Positions 29,516 through 37,828 of a stretch of 64,000 nt of DNA are shown piece by piece; positions within the stretch are counted from its first letter, which is position 1, and each line of letters opens with the position of its first letter. The DNA is from Cognatilysobacter bugurensis (GTDB taxonomy: Bacteria; Pseudomonadota; Gammaproteobacteria; Xanthomonadales; Xanthomonadaceae): the NCBI RefSeq assembly GCF_014652095.1, contig NZ_BMYD01000001.1:783466-847465 (forward strand), read 5' to 3'. The notes beneath the pieces are model-generated. The model was not told where the DNA came from. It saw only the letters and a list, made by a program, of their open reading frames with translations, and did not search any database. A program made the translations under genes and the position numbers.

Positions 29516-30052
29516 TTACTTGACCCGGCGCTTCTCGAGCTTCCGCGCGAGCGTGCGCCGGTGCAGCCCAAGACGGCGCGCGGCTTCGGAAATGTTGAAG
29601 TCCGACTCCGCGAGCGTCTCGTGGATGTGCTCCCACTCGAGCGTCTTGATCGACGTCTTGCGCCCGGCGACCGCGACGTCCGCGTCGCCCGAGCCGCGCG
29701 AGAACGCTGCCTCGATGTCGTCGGTGTTCGACGGTTTGGCGAGGTAGTGCCGGGCGCCGAGTTTGATCGCCTCCACCGCCGTCGCGATGCTCGCGTAGCC
29801 GGTCAGCACGACGATCACGGTCTCCGGGTCGTGCCCGTGCAGCGCCTTCACGCACGACAGGCCGGACGCGTTTCCGGCGAGCTTGAGGTCGACCACGGCG
29901 TGCGTAGGGTCGAATTCCTGCAGCAGTTCGATCAGCCCGTCCTGACTTGGCAGCACGCGCACCGCGTATCCCCGTCGTTCGAACGAGCGCGCGAGGGTCC
30001 GCGCGAAGTCGACATCGTCCTCGATGATCACCAAACGGCGCTCAGCGTCCAT
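29516..30052 (-). CDS. regA: RegA/PrrA/ActR-type redox response regulator
   Basis: 178 residues. A receiver domain with acidic pair EDD (11-13) and phospho-Asp at about 55 (HAVVDLKLAG) is joined by a short linker to a Fis-type helix-turn-helix. The C-terminus (FNISEAARRLGLHRRTLARK) is the very conserved RegA/PrrA/ActR DNA-binding helix. These regulators control respiration, carbon and nitrogen fixation genes in response to redox state. The start overlaps the end of the upstream kinase gene by 11 bases. It is the last gene of the quinol oxidase-SURF1-regB unit. Confidence 0.92.
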   Translation of the reverse strand: MDAERRLVIIEDDVDFARTLARSFERRGYAVRVLPSQDGLIELLQEFDPTHAVVDLKLAGNASGLSCVKALHGHDPETVIVVLTGYASIATAVEAIKLGARHYLAKPSNTDDIEAAFSRGSGDADVAVAGRKTSIKTLEWEHIHETLAESDFNISEAARRLGLHRRTLARKLEKRRVK

Positions 30053-31355
30053 CGTCCATCTCCTCGATTGCGATCGACGCGAGCGGGAGCGCCATGCGCA
30101 CGCACGCCCCGCCCGGCAGCCGGTTCGTGACGCTCAGGCGCCCGCCGAGCGAGCGCGCCACATTGGCCGACAGGAACAAACCCAGTCCGCCGCCGGGCCG
30201 GCCCTTCGTCGAGTTGTATGGGGCGCCCAGGCTTTCGAGGACCGCGGGGGCAAAGCCGGGGCCGTCGTCGCAGACGTCGATCACGAGGCTGCCGTCGCGG
30301 CAGTCGGCCTCGAACAGGATCGATCCCGGCGACACCTCGAGCGCGTTGTCGAGCACGTTCCACACCATCTGCTGAAGGCCGGTATCAGCCACGATGCGCC
30401 GGTCGCCGTGGAACAGACGTCGATACTCGAATCCGGACGCCGGATGCAGCGTCCGCCACTGATCCGCAAGCTCGTCCAGGAACGCCGCCAGCGTGGTCTC
30501 CTCGGGCGCCTCCCCGCGCGTCTCACCGGCGACGAGCAGGATGCGCGTCACGATCGATTTGCACCGTTCGACCTGGGCCTGCATATCGAGGACTTCGCGG
30601 ATCAAGCCCACATCGTCGCGGATCAGCGGCTCGTGCCGCCAGTCGCCGAGGATCACGGACAGCGTCGACAGCGGCGTGCCGAGCTCATGCGCCGCGCCTG
30701 AAGCCAGCAGGCCCATCCGGACGATGTGGTCCTCCTCGGCGGCGCGCTGGCGCAGCTGCGCGAGGCGTGCGTCGCGGTCGCGCAGGATGCGTGCGATGCG
30801 GCCGATGAACACGACGAGCAGCGAAGCCACCAGCAGGAAGCAGATCAGCAGCCCCTGCAGGTAATGATTCGCGAGCCCGCTCGATGCGCTCATGCGGATC
30901 TGCACCGGCGTCGGCAGCAGGCCGAGGGCGAGCACGCAGGCGGTCGTCGCGGCCGCGATGATCCAGCTCGACGAGGGCCGCAACAGCATCGTGCCGAGCG
31001 CCACCTGCAGCACGAACAGGAACACGAACGGGTTGGTGATGCCGCCGCTGAGGTACAGCTGCGCGGTCAGTGATGCGACGTCCACGAGCAGCCCGATCAG
31101 CAGCGCCCGCTCGGACACCCGCGGGCGGCGGCGCCACCAGATCTGGCTGCCGAGGTTGAACGCGGCCAGCGCGACGAGCACCGCGAGCATCGGGCCCAGC
31201 GGCAATCCGATGCCGATCCCGAAGTGGACGACGAGGATCGTGACGAGCTGGCCGGTGACGGCGATCCAGCGCAGCTGAAGCAGCTGCTGCATGTTCCGCA
31301 GGCCGGTGCGGTCTCCCGCCGCGCCGGTGCGGGGACGCGCAGTCGTGTCAGCCAT
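30042..31355 (-). CDS. regB: RegB/PrrB/ActS-type redox sensor histidine kinase
   Basis: 437 residues. Six membrane segments cover residues 30-190. The periplasm-facing loop carries GGITNPF (104-110), matching the quinone-binding heptapeptide of RegB. The phospho-His is His223 in SGAAHELGTPLSTL. A cysteine at 265 (QVERCKSIV) matches the redox-active Cys of Rhodobacter RegB. The ATPase domain has NVLDNALEVSP, CDDGPGF and GGGLGLF. RegB senses the ubiquinone pool and cysteine redox state and phosphorylates RegA. It lies 24 bases after SURF1 and overlaps regA, so it is probably transcribed with the oxidase whose activity sets the signal it reads. Confidence 0.92.
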   Translation of the reverse strand: MADTTARPRTGAAGDRTGLRNMQQLLQLRWIAVTGQLVTILVVHFGIGIGLPLGPMLAVLVALAAFNLGSQIWWRRRPRVSERALLIGLLVDVASLTAQLYLSGGITNPFVFLFVLQVALGTMLLRPSSSWIIAAATTACVLALGLLPTPVQIRMSASSGLANHYLQGLLICFLLVASLLVVFIGRIARILRDRDARLAQLRQRAAEEDHIVRMGLLASGAAHELGTPLSTLSVILGDWRHEPLIRDDVGLIREVLDMQAQVERCKSIVTRILLVAGETRGEAPEETTLAAFLDELADQWRTLHPASGFEYRRLFHGDRRIVADTGLQQMVWNVLDNALEVSPGSILFEADCRDGSLVIDVCDDGPGFAPAVLESLGAPYNSTKGRPGGGLGLFLSANVARSLGGRLSVTNRLPGGACVRMALPLASIAIEEMDDGR

Positions 31356-31379
31356 GGAAAAGCCCGTGCTTCGTACTGC

Positions 31380-32150
31380 TCATGTGTCCGTCTCCTCGTC
31401 CGCGCGTCGGCCGGCGTCAACGCGATCGAGTCGCCGCAGGCGAAGGCCCGCCCACGCGGTGAGCGCGGCGAGCGCGAACCAGGTCAGAGCGTACGTCAGG
31501 TGGGGGTCGCGGAAGCGGACGACGGTCATCCCGGCTCGCGGCCAGTCCGGCTGCGGGCCTGTGCGCTCGGCGTCGATGAAAAACGGCGCAGTCGAGGCCG
31601 CTGGCAGCCCGAGCGCGCGCGAGATCGCCTGCACGTCACGCGCGTACCAGCGGCCGGCCGCGGCGTCATTCCGGCGCAGGAAGCCACCGCGTGGTTCGCT
31701 CAGGCGGAGCAGGCCGGTGGTCGAGATCGGCCCCGTCGGCGCGGCGGCGTGCTCGGCCCCGGTCGGGACGAAGCCGCGATTCACGAAGACGATGTCGCCC
31801 TGCCCTGTGCGAAGCGCAGTGAGGACCCAGGAGCCCGCGCCGAGCTCGGTGAGCGCCTGCGTGCGAACCTCCGCGCCCGGCAGGTACTCGCCCGACACCT
31901 GCGCCCGTTGGTACTCGTGGCCCTCGGCATCCACCGCGGGCCAGCGTGCCCGCGCCGGCATCGCCACCGGCGGCGCACCGACACGCGACTCGACCCGCTC
32001 GATCAGCTCGCGCTTCCACTGCATCCGCTGCAGTTGCCAGATGCCGAGCGCGACGAACGCCGCGCCCGCAACCGCAAGCGCCACCGCGAGCACTGCAAAC
32101 CACCGCCCGCGGGACGGTGGCGTGCGCTCGCGGACGGCGGTCGGGCTCAC
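31380..32150 (-). CDS. SURF1 family oxidase assembly protein
   Basis: 256 residues from the GTG at 32150, which overlaps the cyoD stop as GTGA; the frame is open further upstream only as a shadow of cyoD. SURF1 proteins have two membrane helices flanking a periplasmic domain. Here these are WFAVLAVALAVAGAAFVALG near the N-terminus and a C-terminal helix (ALTWFALAALTAWAGL). The signature LGIWQLQRMQWK, the VFVNRGFVP strand and HLTYALTWFALA at the end are present. SURF1 helps place heme in haem-copper oxidases, best known for heme a. Its position where cyoE normally sits in cyo operons is notable. Confidence 0.93.
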   Translation of the reverse strand: MSPTAVRERTPPSRGRWFAVLAVALAVAGAAFVALGIWQLQRMQWKRELIERVESRVGAPPVAMPARARWPAVDAEGHEYQRAQVSGEYLPGAEVRTQALTELGAGSWVLTALRTGQGDIVFVNRGFVPTGAEHAAAPTGPISTTGLLRLSEPRGGFLRRNDAAAGRWYARDVQAISRALGLPAASTAPFFIDAERTGPQPDWPRAGMTVVRFRDPHLTYALTWFALAALTAWAGLRLRRLDRVDAGRRADEETDT

Positions 32151-32557
32151 AACACCGACTGCGACGCAGCGTGCACCGCGTGCGCGTCGTGGCCCGTCGG
32201 CATCATGTTCGTGTTCATGTGGTGCATCACCCACAGTGATCCGGCCAGCACGATGATCACCAGCACCGCCGTGAACAGAAGGGCCAGCAGGTTCCACCCG
32301 CCTTCGGAGCGCGGATTCATGTGCAGGAAGTACACCATGTGCACGACGACCTGCAGCGCCGCGAACACGAGGATCACGCCCGCGATCACGGCCGGGTTGG
32401 CGACCGCTCCGCCCATGACGAGGCCGAACGGCACCGCGGTGAGCAGCACCGACAGCACGAAGCCGGTGACGTAGTCGCGCAGCGACGCGTGCGGGATGCC
32501 GTCGTCGCCGTGCGCGTCGTGGCCGTGCTCGTGGCTCAGCTCGTGAGGAAGGCTCAT
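32147..32557 (-). CDS. cyoD: Cytochrome bo3 ubiquinol oxidase subunit IV
   Basis: 136 residues with three membrane helices, the size and form of CyoD. VTGFVLSVLLTAVPFGLVM, VIAGVILVFAALQVVVHMVY and FLHMNPRSE, then ALLFTAVLVIIVLAGSLWVM, match the family. The His-rich N-terminus (HELSHEHGHDAHG) and an extra C-terminal His-rich tail (MMPTGHDAHAVHAA) are unusual but harmless-looking. The ATG overlaps the cyoC stop by 4 bases, and its stop overlaps the SURF1 start. Confidence 0.95.
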   Translation of the reverse strand: MSLPHELSHEHGHDAHGDDGIPHASLRDYVTGFVLSVLLTAVPFGLVMGGAVANPAVIAGVILVFAALQVVVHMVYFLHMNPRSEGGWNLLALLFTAVLVIIVLAGSLWVMHHMNTNMMPTGHDAHAVHAASQSVL

Positions 32558-33183
32558 GGCAGTACGCCCATCAGGTAGACGAAGGAGAAAACGCCGATCC
32601 ACACCACGTCGAGGAAGTGCCAGAACATCGACAGGCACGCGACGCGACGGGCGTTCGCCGGCGTGATGCCGTGGCGTCGCAGCTGCACCACGAGCACGAC
32701 CAGCCACACGACGCCGAACAGCACGTGCAAGCCGTGCGTGCCCACGAGCGCGAAGAACGCGGACAGGTACGCGCTGCGTTGCGGCCCGGCGCCGAGGTGG
32801 ATCAGGTGCGCGAACTCGTAGATTTCGATGCCGAGAAACGCGAGCCCGAGCGCGCCCGTCGCGAGCAACCACCCGATGAGGCCGCGCACGCTGCGCCGCT
32901 GCATCGAGATCATCGCCAGGCCGTACGTGATCGACGACACCAGCAGCACGCCGGTGTTGATCGCGACCAGGTTCAGATCGAACAGATCACGTCCGGAGGG
33001 CCCCGCCGCGAAACTGCGCGACAGCACGCCGTACGTCGCGAACAGGCACGCGAAGATCATCAGGTCGCTGAGCAGGTACAGCCAAAACCCGAACAGCGTG
33101 CCGTTCTGGGGATGGTGGCTCCCCTGCGTGTCGAGAAACACCGGGGGGCTGTCCCCCCGGGCGATTGCGATCGAATCAGCCAT
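32554..33183 (-). CDS. cyoC: Cytochrome bo3 ubiquinol oxidase subunit III
   Basis: 209 residues from the ATG at 33183, with five membrane helices. The sequence [20 protein letters not shown] with the conserved Asp, and [20 protein letters not shown], are typical of haem-copper oxidase subunit III. The start lies 8 bases inside the end of cyoB, and the stop overlaps cyoD. The open frame upstream of 33183 is only the antisense or frame-shifted reading of cyoB. Confidence 0.96.
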   Translation of the reverse strand: MADSIAIARGDSPPVFLDTQGSHHPQNGTLFGFWLYLLSDLMIFACLFATYGVLSRSFAAGPSGRDLFDLNLVAINTGVLLVSSITYGLAMISMQRRSVRGLIGWLLATGALGLAFLGIEIYEFAHLIHLGAGPQRSAYLSAFFALVGTHGLHVLFGVVWLVVLVVQLRRHGITPANARRVACLSMFWHFLDVVWIGVFSFVYLMGVLP

Positions 33184-35191
33184 GGGCCAGCTCCAGCTGC
33201 CGCGTGCGCGCGGCTTCGGTCGCGGCGATGTCCGCGGCCGGGATGTGGTAGTCGCGGTCGTAGTCGAACGTGTGCGCGATCGTGTACGCGATGACCGCGA
33301 GCAGCGACGCCCCGGCCAGCCACCACACATGCCACACCAGCGCGAACCCGCAGACCGTGCTCAGCACCGAGAGCACCACGCCTGCCGCCGTGTTGCGGGG
33401 CATGTGCACGGGGATGAAGCCCCCCGTCGGACGCGTGAACCCGCGACGCTTCATGTCCCACCACGCGTCGTTGTCGTGCACGACGGGGGTGAACGCGAAG
33501 TTGTACGCCGGCGGCGGCGACGACGTGGACCACTCCAGCGTGCGGCCGTCCCACGGGTCGCCGGTCAGGTCGCGCAGCTCCTCGCGGCGGCGGTAGCTCG
33601 TGTAGATGCAGTACAGGAACGCGGCAATGCCGATCGCGATGAGCACGGCGCCGAAGGCCGCGATCTGGAACCAGATCTGCAGCGACGGGTCGTCGAAGTG
33701 GCTCATGCGCCGCGTCACGCCCATCAGGCCGAGCACATAGAGCGGCGTGAACGCGAACCAGTAGCCCGTGAACCAGAACCAGAACGAGACCTTCCCCCAG
33801 CGGTCATCGAGCCGGAAACCGAACGCCTTCGGGAACCAGTGTGTCATCGCCGCGAACAGGCCGAACACCACGCCGCCGATGATCACGTTATGGAAATGCG
33901 CGACCAGGAACAGGCTGTTGTGCAGCACGAAGTCCGCCGGCGGCACGGCGAGCAGCACGCCGGTCATGCCGCCGACCACGAACGTCACCATGAAGCCGAT
34001 CGTCCACAGCATCGGCACCTCGAACCGGATGCGGCCGCGGTACATCGTGAACAGCCAGTTGAAGATCTTCGCGCCCGTCGGGATCGAGATGATCATCGTG
34101 GTGATGCCGAAGAACGAGTTGACGCTCGCACCCGAGCCCATCGTGAAGAAGTGATGCAGCCACACGAGGTAGGCGAGCACGGTGATGCACACCGTCGCGT
34201 AGACCATCGACGAGTAGCCGAACAGGCGCTTGCGCGAGTACGTGGAGACGATCTCCGAGAACACGCCGAACAGCGGCAGGATCAGGATGTAGACCTCCGG
34301 GTGACCCCAGATCCAGATCAGGTTCACGTACATCATGGCGTTGCCGCCGAGATCCGCCGTAAAGAAGTTCGTGCCGGCGTATCGATCCAGCGTGAGCAGC
34401 GCAAGCACCGCGGTGAGCACCGGGAACGACACCACGATGAGTACGTTCGTGCAAAGCGCGGTCCAGGTGAAAACCGGCATCTTCATCAGGCCCATTCCGG
34501 GCGCGCGCATCTTGACGATCGTCACCAGCAGGTTGACGCCTGATAACAACGTGCCTATGCCCGCGATCTGCAACGACCAGATGTAGTAATCGACGCCGAC
34601 ACCGGGGCTGAACGCGATGCCCGACAGCGGCGGCATCGCAAGCCAGCCGGTGGCCGCAAACTCGCCGAGGAACAACGACGCCATCATCAGCGCCGCGCCG
34701 CTCGTCGTCATCCAGAAGCTGAAATTGTTGAGGAATGGGAACGCGACGTCGCGCGCGCCGATCTGCAGCGGCACGAGGTAGTTCATCAACCCCGTGACCA
34801 GCGGCATCGCCACGAAGAAGATCATGATCACGCCGTGCGCGGTGAAGATCTGATCGTAGTGATGCGGCGGCAGGTAGCCGAGGTTGTCGCCGAACGCCAT
34901 CGCCTGTTGCAGGCGCATCATCAACGCATCGGCGAAGCCGCGCAGGAGCATGACCAGCCCCAACACGATGTACATGATGCCGATCTTCTTGTGGTCGATG
35001 CTCGTGAACCATTCGGTCCACAGCCAGCCCCACAGACGCTGGCGCGTGATCACCGCAAGCAGCGCGATGCCTGCGACCAGCGTCGCAAGGAAGGCGCCGC
35101 CGACGATGGGGTCGTGGAGGATGACAAGCGAATCCCACGACAGGCGGCCGAAGAGCATCGACGCGGGCTGGGTGGCGGTCTCGGAAGACAT
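33176..35191 (-). CDS. cyoB: Cytochrome bo3 ubiquinol oxidase subunit I
   Basis: 671 residues from the ATG at 35191. This subunit holds heme b, the heme-CuB centre and the proton channels. Arg84 and Asp88 ([11 protein letters not shown]) correspond to the quinol-site Arg71 and Asp75 of E. coli CyoB. His119 ([11 protein letters not shown]) corresponds to the heme b ligand His106. [12 protein letters not shown] carries the CuB ligand and the cross-linking Tyr, [10 protein letters not shown] the next two His, and [10 protein letters not shown] the heme ligands. The protein is close to E. coli CyoB over its whole length, including the C-terminal tail ending [20 protein letters not shown] and beyond. 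Confidence 0.97.
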   Translation of the reverse strand: MSSETATQPASMLFGRLSWDSLVILHDPIVGGAFLATLVAGIALLAVITRQRLWGWLWTEWFTSIDHKKIGIMYIVLGLVMLLRGFADALMMRLQQAMAFGDNLGYLPPHHYDQIFTAHGVIMIFFVAMPLVTGLMNYLVPLQIGARDVAFPFLNNFSFWMTTSGAALMMASLFLGEFAATGWLAMPPLSGIAFSPGVGVDYYIWSLQIAGIGTLLSGVNLLVTIVKMRAPGMGLMKMPVFTWTALCTNVLIVVSFPVLTAVLALLTLDRYAGTNFFTADLGGNAMMYVNLIWIWGHPEVYILILPLFGVFSEIVSTYSRKRLFGYSSMVYATVCITVLAYLVWLHHFFTMGSGASVNSFFGITTMIISIPTGAKIFNWLFTMYRGRIRFEVPMLWTIGFMVTFVVGGMTGVLLAVPPADFVLHNSLFLVAHFHNVIIGGVVFGLFAAMTHWFPKAFGFRLDDRWGKVSFWFWFTGYWFAFTPLYVLGLMGVTRRMSHFDDPSLQIWFQIAAFGAVLIAIGIAAFLYCIYTSYRRREELRDLTGDPWDGRTLEWSTSSPPPAYNFAFTPVVHDNDAWWDMKRRGFTRPTGGFIPVHMPRNTAAGVVLSVLSTVCGFALVWHVWWLAGASLLAVIAYTIAHTFDYDRDYHIPAADIAATEAARTRQLELAHG

Positions 35192-35245
35192 CTGGGCGTT
35201 ACCTACTGGACGGGGCAATCCGTTGCCGGAGTCACGCGTTGCAAA

Positions 35246-36304
35246 TCAGGGTGCGGCGTGCGCCGCTGCGCTGGACGGCGCAAGGCGCGGCGGATCGTTG
35301 GCCTTGCAGACCTCGGCGGCGACGTATGCGCCAAGGCGCGGGTCACCACGACGCGGCATCGCGAGGCGGTCGAGCCCCTGAAGGCCGAGCCCGCCTGCGG
35401 AGTCGATCGCCATCATCTGGTTCATGCAGAGCTTTGCAGTGTCGACGCAGCGGTTGACCACCGCGTCGAACAGCAAACCGTCCACATGCGAGTAGTGACG
35501 GACCGGCTCGCGCTGGCTGGGTTTTTCGAGCTCCAGGTAGACGGGTCGCGACAACGCGAGCGGGCTGGTGCGCACCTTGGCAACCCAACGATCAAAGCCG
35601 CTGTCGTCGACGCCGTGCAGCCGGAACCGCATGTGGGAGAACCCGGCGCCGCTGTAGTTCGCCGAGAACCCCTCGTAATTGCCGGCCTCGTTGATGACCG
35701 CGTTGAGCTCGGTCTCCATGCCTGGCATGCCGTAGATCATCCCGGCCAGCGCCGGCACGTAGAAGGTGTTCATGACCGAGGACGCCGTGATGCGGAACCG
35801 CACCGGGCGGTCCACCGGCACGACGACCTCGTTGACCGTCGCGATGCCCTGCTCCGGGTAAACGAACAGCCACTTCCAGTCGAGTGCGACGACCTGCACT
35901 TCGAGCGGTTCGACGCCAGCCGCGACCGGGCGGCCTTCGGAAATGCGGTCGAGCGGACGGTACGGATCGAGCAGGTGCGTGCTGATCCAGGTCACCGCCC
36001 CGAGCGCGATGATGATCAGAAGTGGCACGCCCCAGATCACGAGTTCGAGCTGGGTCGAGTGGTCCCAATCCGGCGTGTACGTGGCAGACCGGTTGCTCGC
36101 GCGGTACCGCCATGCAAAGAGAAGCGTGAGCGCGATCACCGGCACGATGACGATCAGCATCAGCACGGTCGCGATCACGATCAGATCGCCCTGCCGCGCG
36201 GCGATGTCGCCGGCGGGATCGAGCACGACGAGGTTGCAGCCGCTCAGCGCAAGAACGGCCGAAATGGCGGCGAACAGCGTCAACAAGCGGCGGGCGGACG
36301 ACAT
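35246..36304 (-). CDS. cyoA: Cytochrome bo3 ubiquinol oxidase subunit II (lipoprotein)
   Basis: 352 residues from the ATG at 36304. The signal peptide ends in a lipobox LALSGC with the modified Cys at 23. Two membrane helices follow, then the periplasmic cupredoxin domain. The CuA cysteines of cytochrome c oxidases are missing, as expected for a quinol oxidase. DWKWLFVYPEQGIATVNEVV and MNTFYVPALAGMIYGMPGME are nearly the same as in CyoA. The C-terminal extension ends in an Ala/Pro-rich tail. First gene of the unit cyoABCD-SURF1-regB-regA, divergent from a transporter gene. Confidence 0.96.
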   Translation of the reverse strand: MSSARRLLTLFAAISAVLALSGCNLVVLDPAGDIAARQGDLIVIATVLMLIVIVPVIALTLLFAWRYRASNRSATYTPDWDHSTQLELVIWGVPLLIIIALGAVTWISTHLLDPYRPLDRISEGRPVAAGVEPLEVQVVALDWKWLFVYPEQGIATVNEVVVPVDRPVRFRITASSVMNTFYVPALAGMIYGMPGMETELNAVINEAGNYEGFSANYSGAGFSHMRFRLHGVDDSGFDRWVAKVRTSPLALSRPVYLELEKPSQREPVRHYSHVDGLLFDAVVNRCVDTAKLCMNQMMAIDSAGGLGLQGLDRLAMPRRGDPRLGAYVAAEVCKANDPPRLAPSSAAAHAAP

Positions 36305-36366
36305 GGCGATGGCAGGCTGTGGGATCACGCCGACCACTGTAGGGACCCGTTCGCGCGCGTCACATT

Positions 36367-36379
36367 GGACACTTTGTCC
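36367..36379. promoter_or_regulatory. Inverted repeat between cyoA and the divergent transporter
   Basis: GGACA-CTT-TGTCC lies 63 bases before the cyoA start and 56 bases before the transporter start. A two-fold symmetric site in a 130-base divergent promoter region is a plausible operator. I cannot name the protein that would bind. Confidence 0.3.
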
Positions 36380-36434
36380 TATCGCCCGCGGCGCCGGTCT
36401 CTGCGAGTCTTTGCATCGACCCAACAGGCGAACC

Positions 36435-37769
36435 ATGCCCATGTCTGCCCCGCTCGCCCACCATCAGATCGATGCGCGGACCACCACGCACGACCACGTC
36501 GTCAAGGCGCACGCCGACGTCGCGCCGGGCGAGATCGCGGTCGGCGTGGTGGTCGGACGCATGTCCGAGTACTTCGACTTCTTCGTCTACGGCATCGCGT
36601 CGGCGCTGGTCTTCCCGGCGGTGTTCTTTCCGTTCGCCGACCGGCTGACCGGCACGTTGTATTCGTTCGCCGTGTTCGCACTCGCGTTCCTGGCCCGCCC
36701 GATCGGCACCGTGGCGTTCATGGCGATCCAGGCCCGCTGGGGGCGCGGCGCGAAGCTGACGATCGCGCTGTTCCTGCTCGGCACCGCGACGGCCGGCATC
36801 GCGTTCCTGCCGGGTTACGCCGCAATCGGCGCGGCGTCTATCACCTTGCTTGCGTTCTTCCGCGTCGTGCAGGGCGTTGCGCTGGGTGGCTCATGGGACG
36901 GCCTGCCCTCGCTCCTCGCGCTTCATACGCCCAAGCCGCGACGCGGCTGGTACGCGATGCTCGGCCAGCTGGGCGCGCCGCTCGGGTTTATCGTCGCGGC
37001 GAGCGTGTTTGCGTTCATCTACGCAAGCCTCGAAGAGCGCGACTTCCTAGCATGGGGCTGGCGCTATCCGTTCTACGTGGCATTTGCGATCAACGTGGTC
37101 GCGTTGTTCGCGCGCCTCCGCCTCGTCGTCGCCGAGGAATACCAGAGCAGCATGGAGCGGCTCGAACTCGCGCCCACGCCGGTCCTCGAACTGTTCCGCG
37201 CAAAAGGCCCGCACGTGGTGATCGGCGCGTTCGCGGCGCTCGCGAGCTACGCCCTGTTCCACATCGTGACGATCTTCCCGCTGTCGTGGCTGCTGCTGTT
37301 CGGGGGCCGCTCGATCGTCGACCTGCTGCTCGTGCAGGTGTTCGGCGCGTTCGTTGCCGCAGTCGGCGTCGTGGTCTCGGGGCTGATTGCAGACCGCATC
37401 GGACGCGCCCGCACGCTGGGCAGCCTCGCCGTCGCCATCGCGATGTTCAGCGGCTTTGCGCCGACGCTGATGGAAGCCGGCCGCCTCGGACAGGACACCT
37501 TCATCGTGCTCGGCTTCGCCCTCCTCGGCCTCTCGTACGGGCAGGCGGCGGGCACCGTCACGGCAAACTTCGGACAGCGCTACCGCTACACCGGCGCGGC
37601 GCTGACGTCGGATCTGGCATGGCTCATCGGAGCGGCGTTCGCTCCGCTGGTCGCACTTGCACTGTGTGCGCGCTTCGGTCTCGAATGGCTCGGCGTGTAC
37701 CTGCTCTCGGGCGCGGTGGCGACGCTGGGCGCACTCGTCCTAAACCGTCGGCTGCGGTACAAAAGCTGA
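36435..37769 (+). CDS. Major facilitator superfamily transporter, metabolite:H+ symporter-like
   Basis: 444 residues with about twelve membrane helices. The N-terminal helix has MSEYFDFFVYGIASALVFP, the hallmark of the metabolite:proton symporter (sugar/proline/citrate-type) family. FALAFLARPIG and DRIGRARTLG, the MFS cytoplasmic loop, are present. VVQGVALGGSWDGLPSLLAL replaces the usual GGEYG-type motif, so it is a divergent member. The substrate is likely a small organic acid or compatible solute, but this cannot be read from the sequence. The ATG at 36435 is in the gap shared with cyoA. A strong terminator follows. Confidence 0.85.
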   Translation: MPMSAPLAHHQIDARTTTHDHVVKAHADVAPGEIAVGVVVGRMSEYFDFFVYGIASALVFPAVFFPFADRLTGTLYSFAVFALAFLARPIGTVAFMAIQARWGRGAKLTIALFLLGTATAGIAFLPGYAAIGAASITLLAFFRVVQGVALGGSWDGLPSLLALHTPKPRRGWYAMLGQLGAPLGFIVAASVFAFIYASLEERDFLAWGWRYPFYVAFAINVVALFARLRLVVAEEYQSSMERLELAPTPVLELFRAKGPHVVIGAFAALASYALFHIVTIFPLSWLLLFGGRSIVDLLLVQVFGAFVAAVGVVVSGLIADRIGRARTLGSLAVAIAMFSGFAPTLMEAGRLGQDTFIVLGFALLGLSYGQAAGTVTANFGQRYRYTGAALTSDLAWLIGAAFAPLVALALCARFGLEWLGVYLLSGAVATLGALVLNRRLRYKS

Positions 37770-37787
37770 CCGCGCGTTCTGCTACGC

Positions 37788-37814
37788 AAAGCCCCGCGGT
37801 TGCGGGGCTTTTTT
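37788..37814 (+). terminator. Rho-independent terminator between the transporter and recJ
   Basis: AAAGCCCCGC (37788-37797), loop GGTT, GCGGGGCTTT (37802-37811) and a run of T to 37814. The A run on the other side means it can also end recJ, which stops at 37829 on the minus strand. Confidence 0.93.
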
Positions 37815-37828
37815 GTTGCGCTCGAGGG

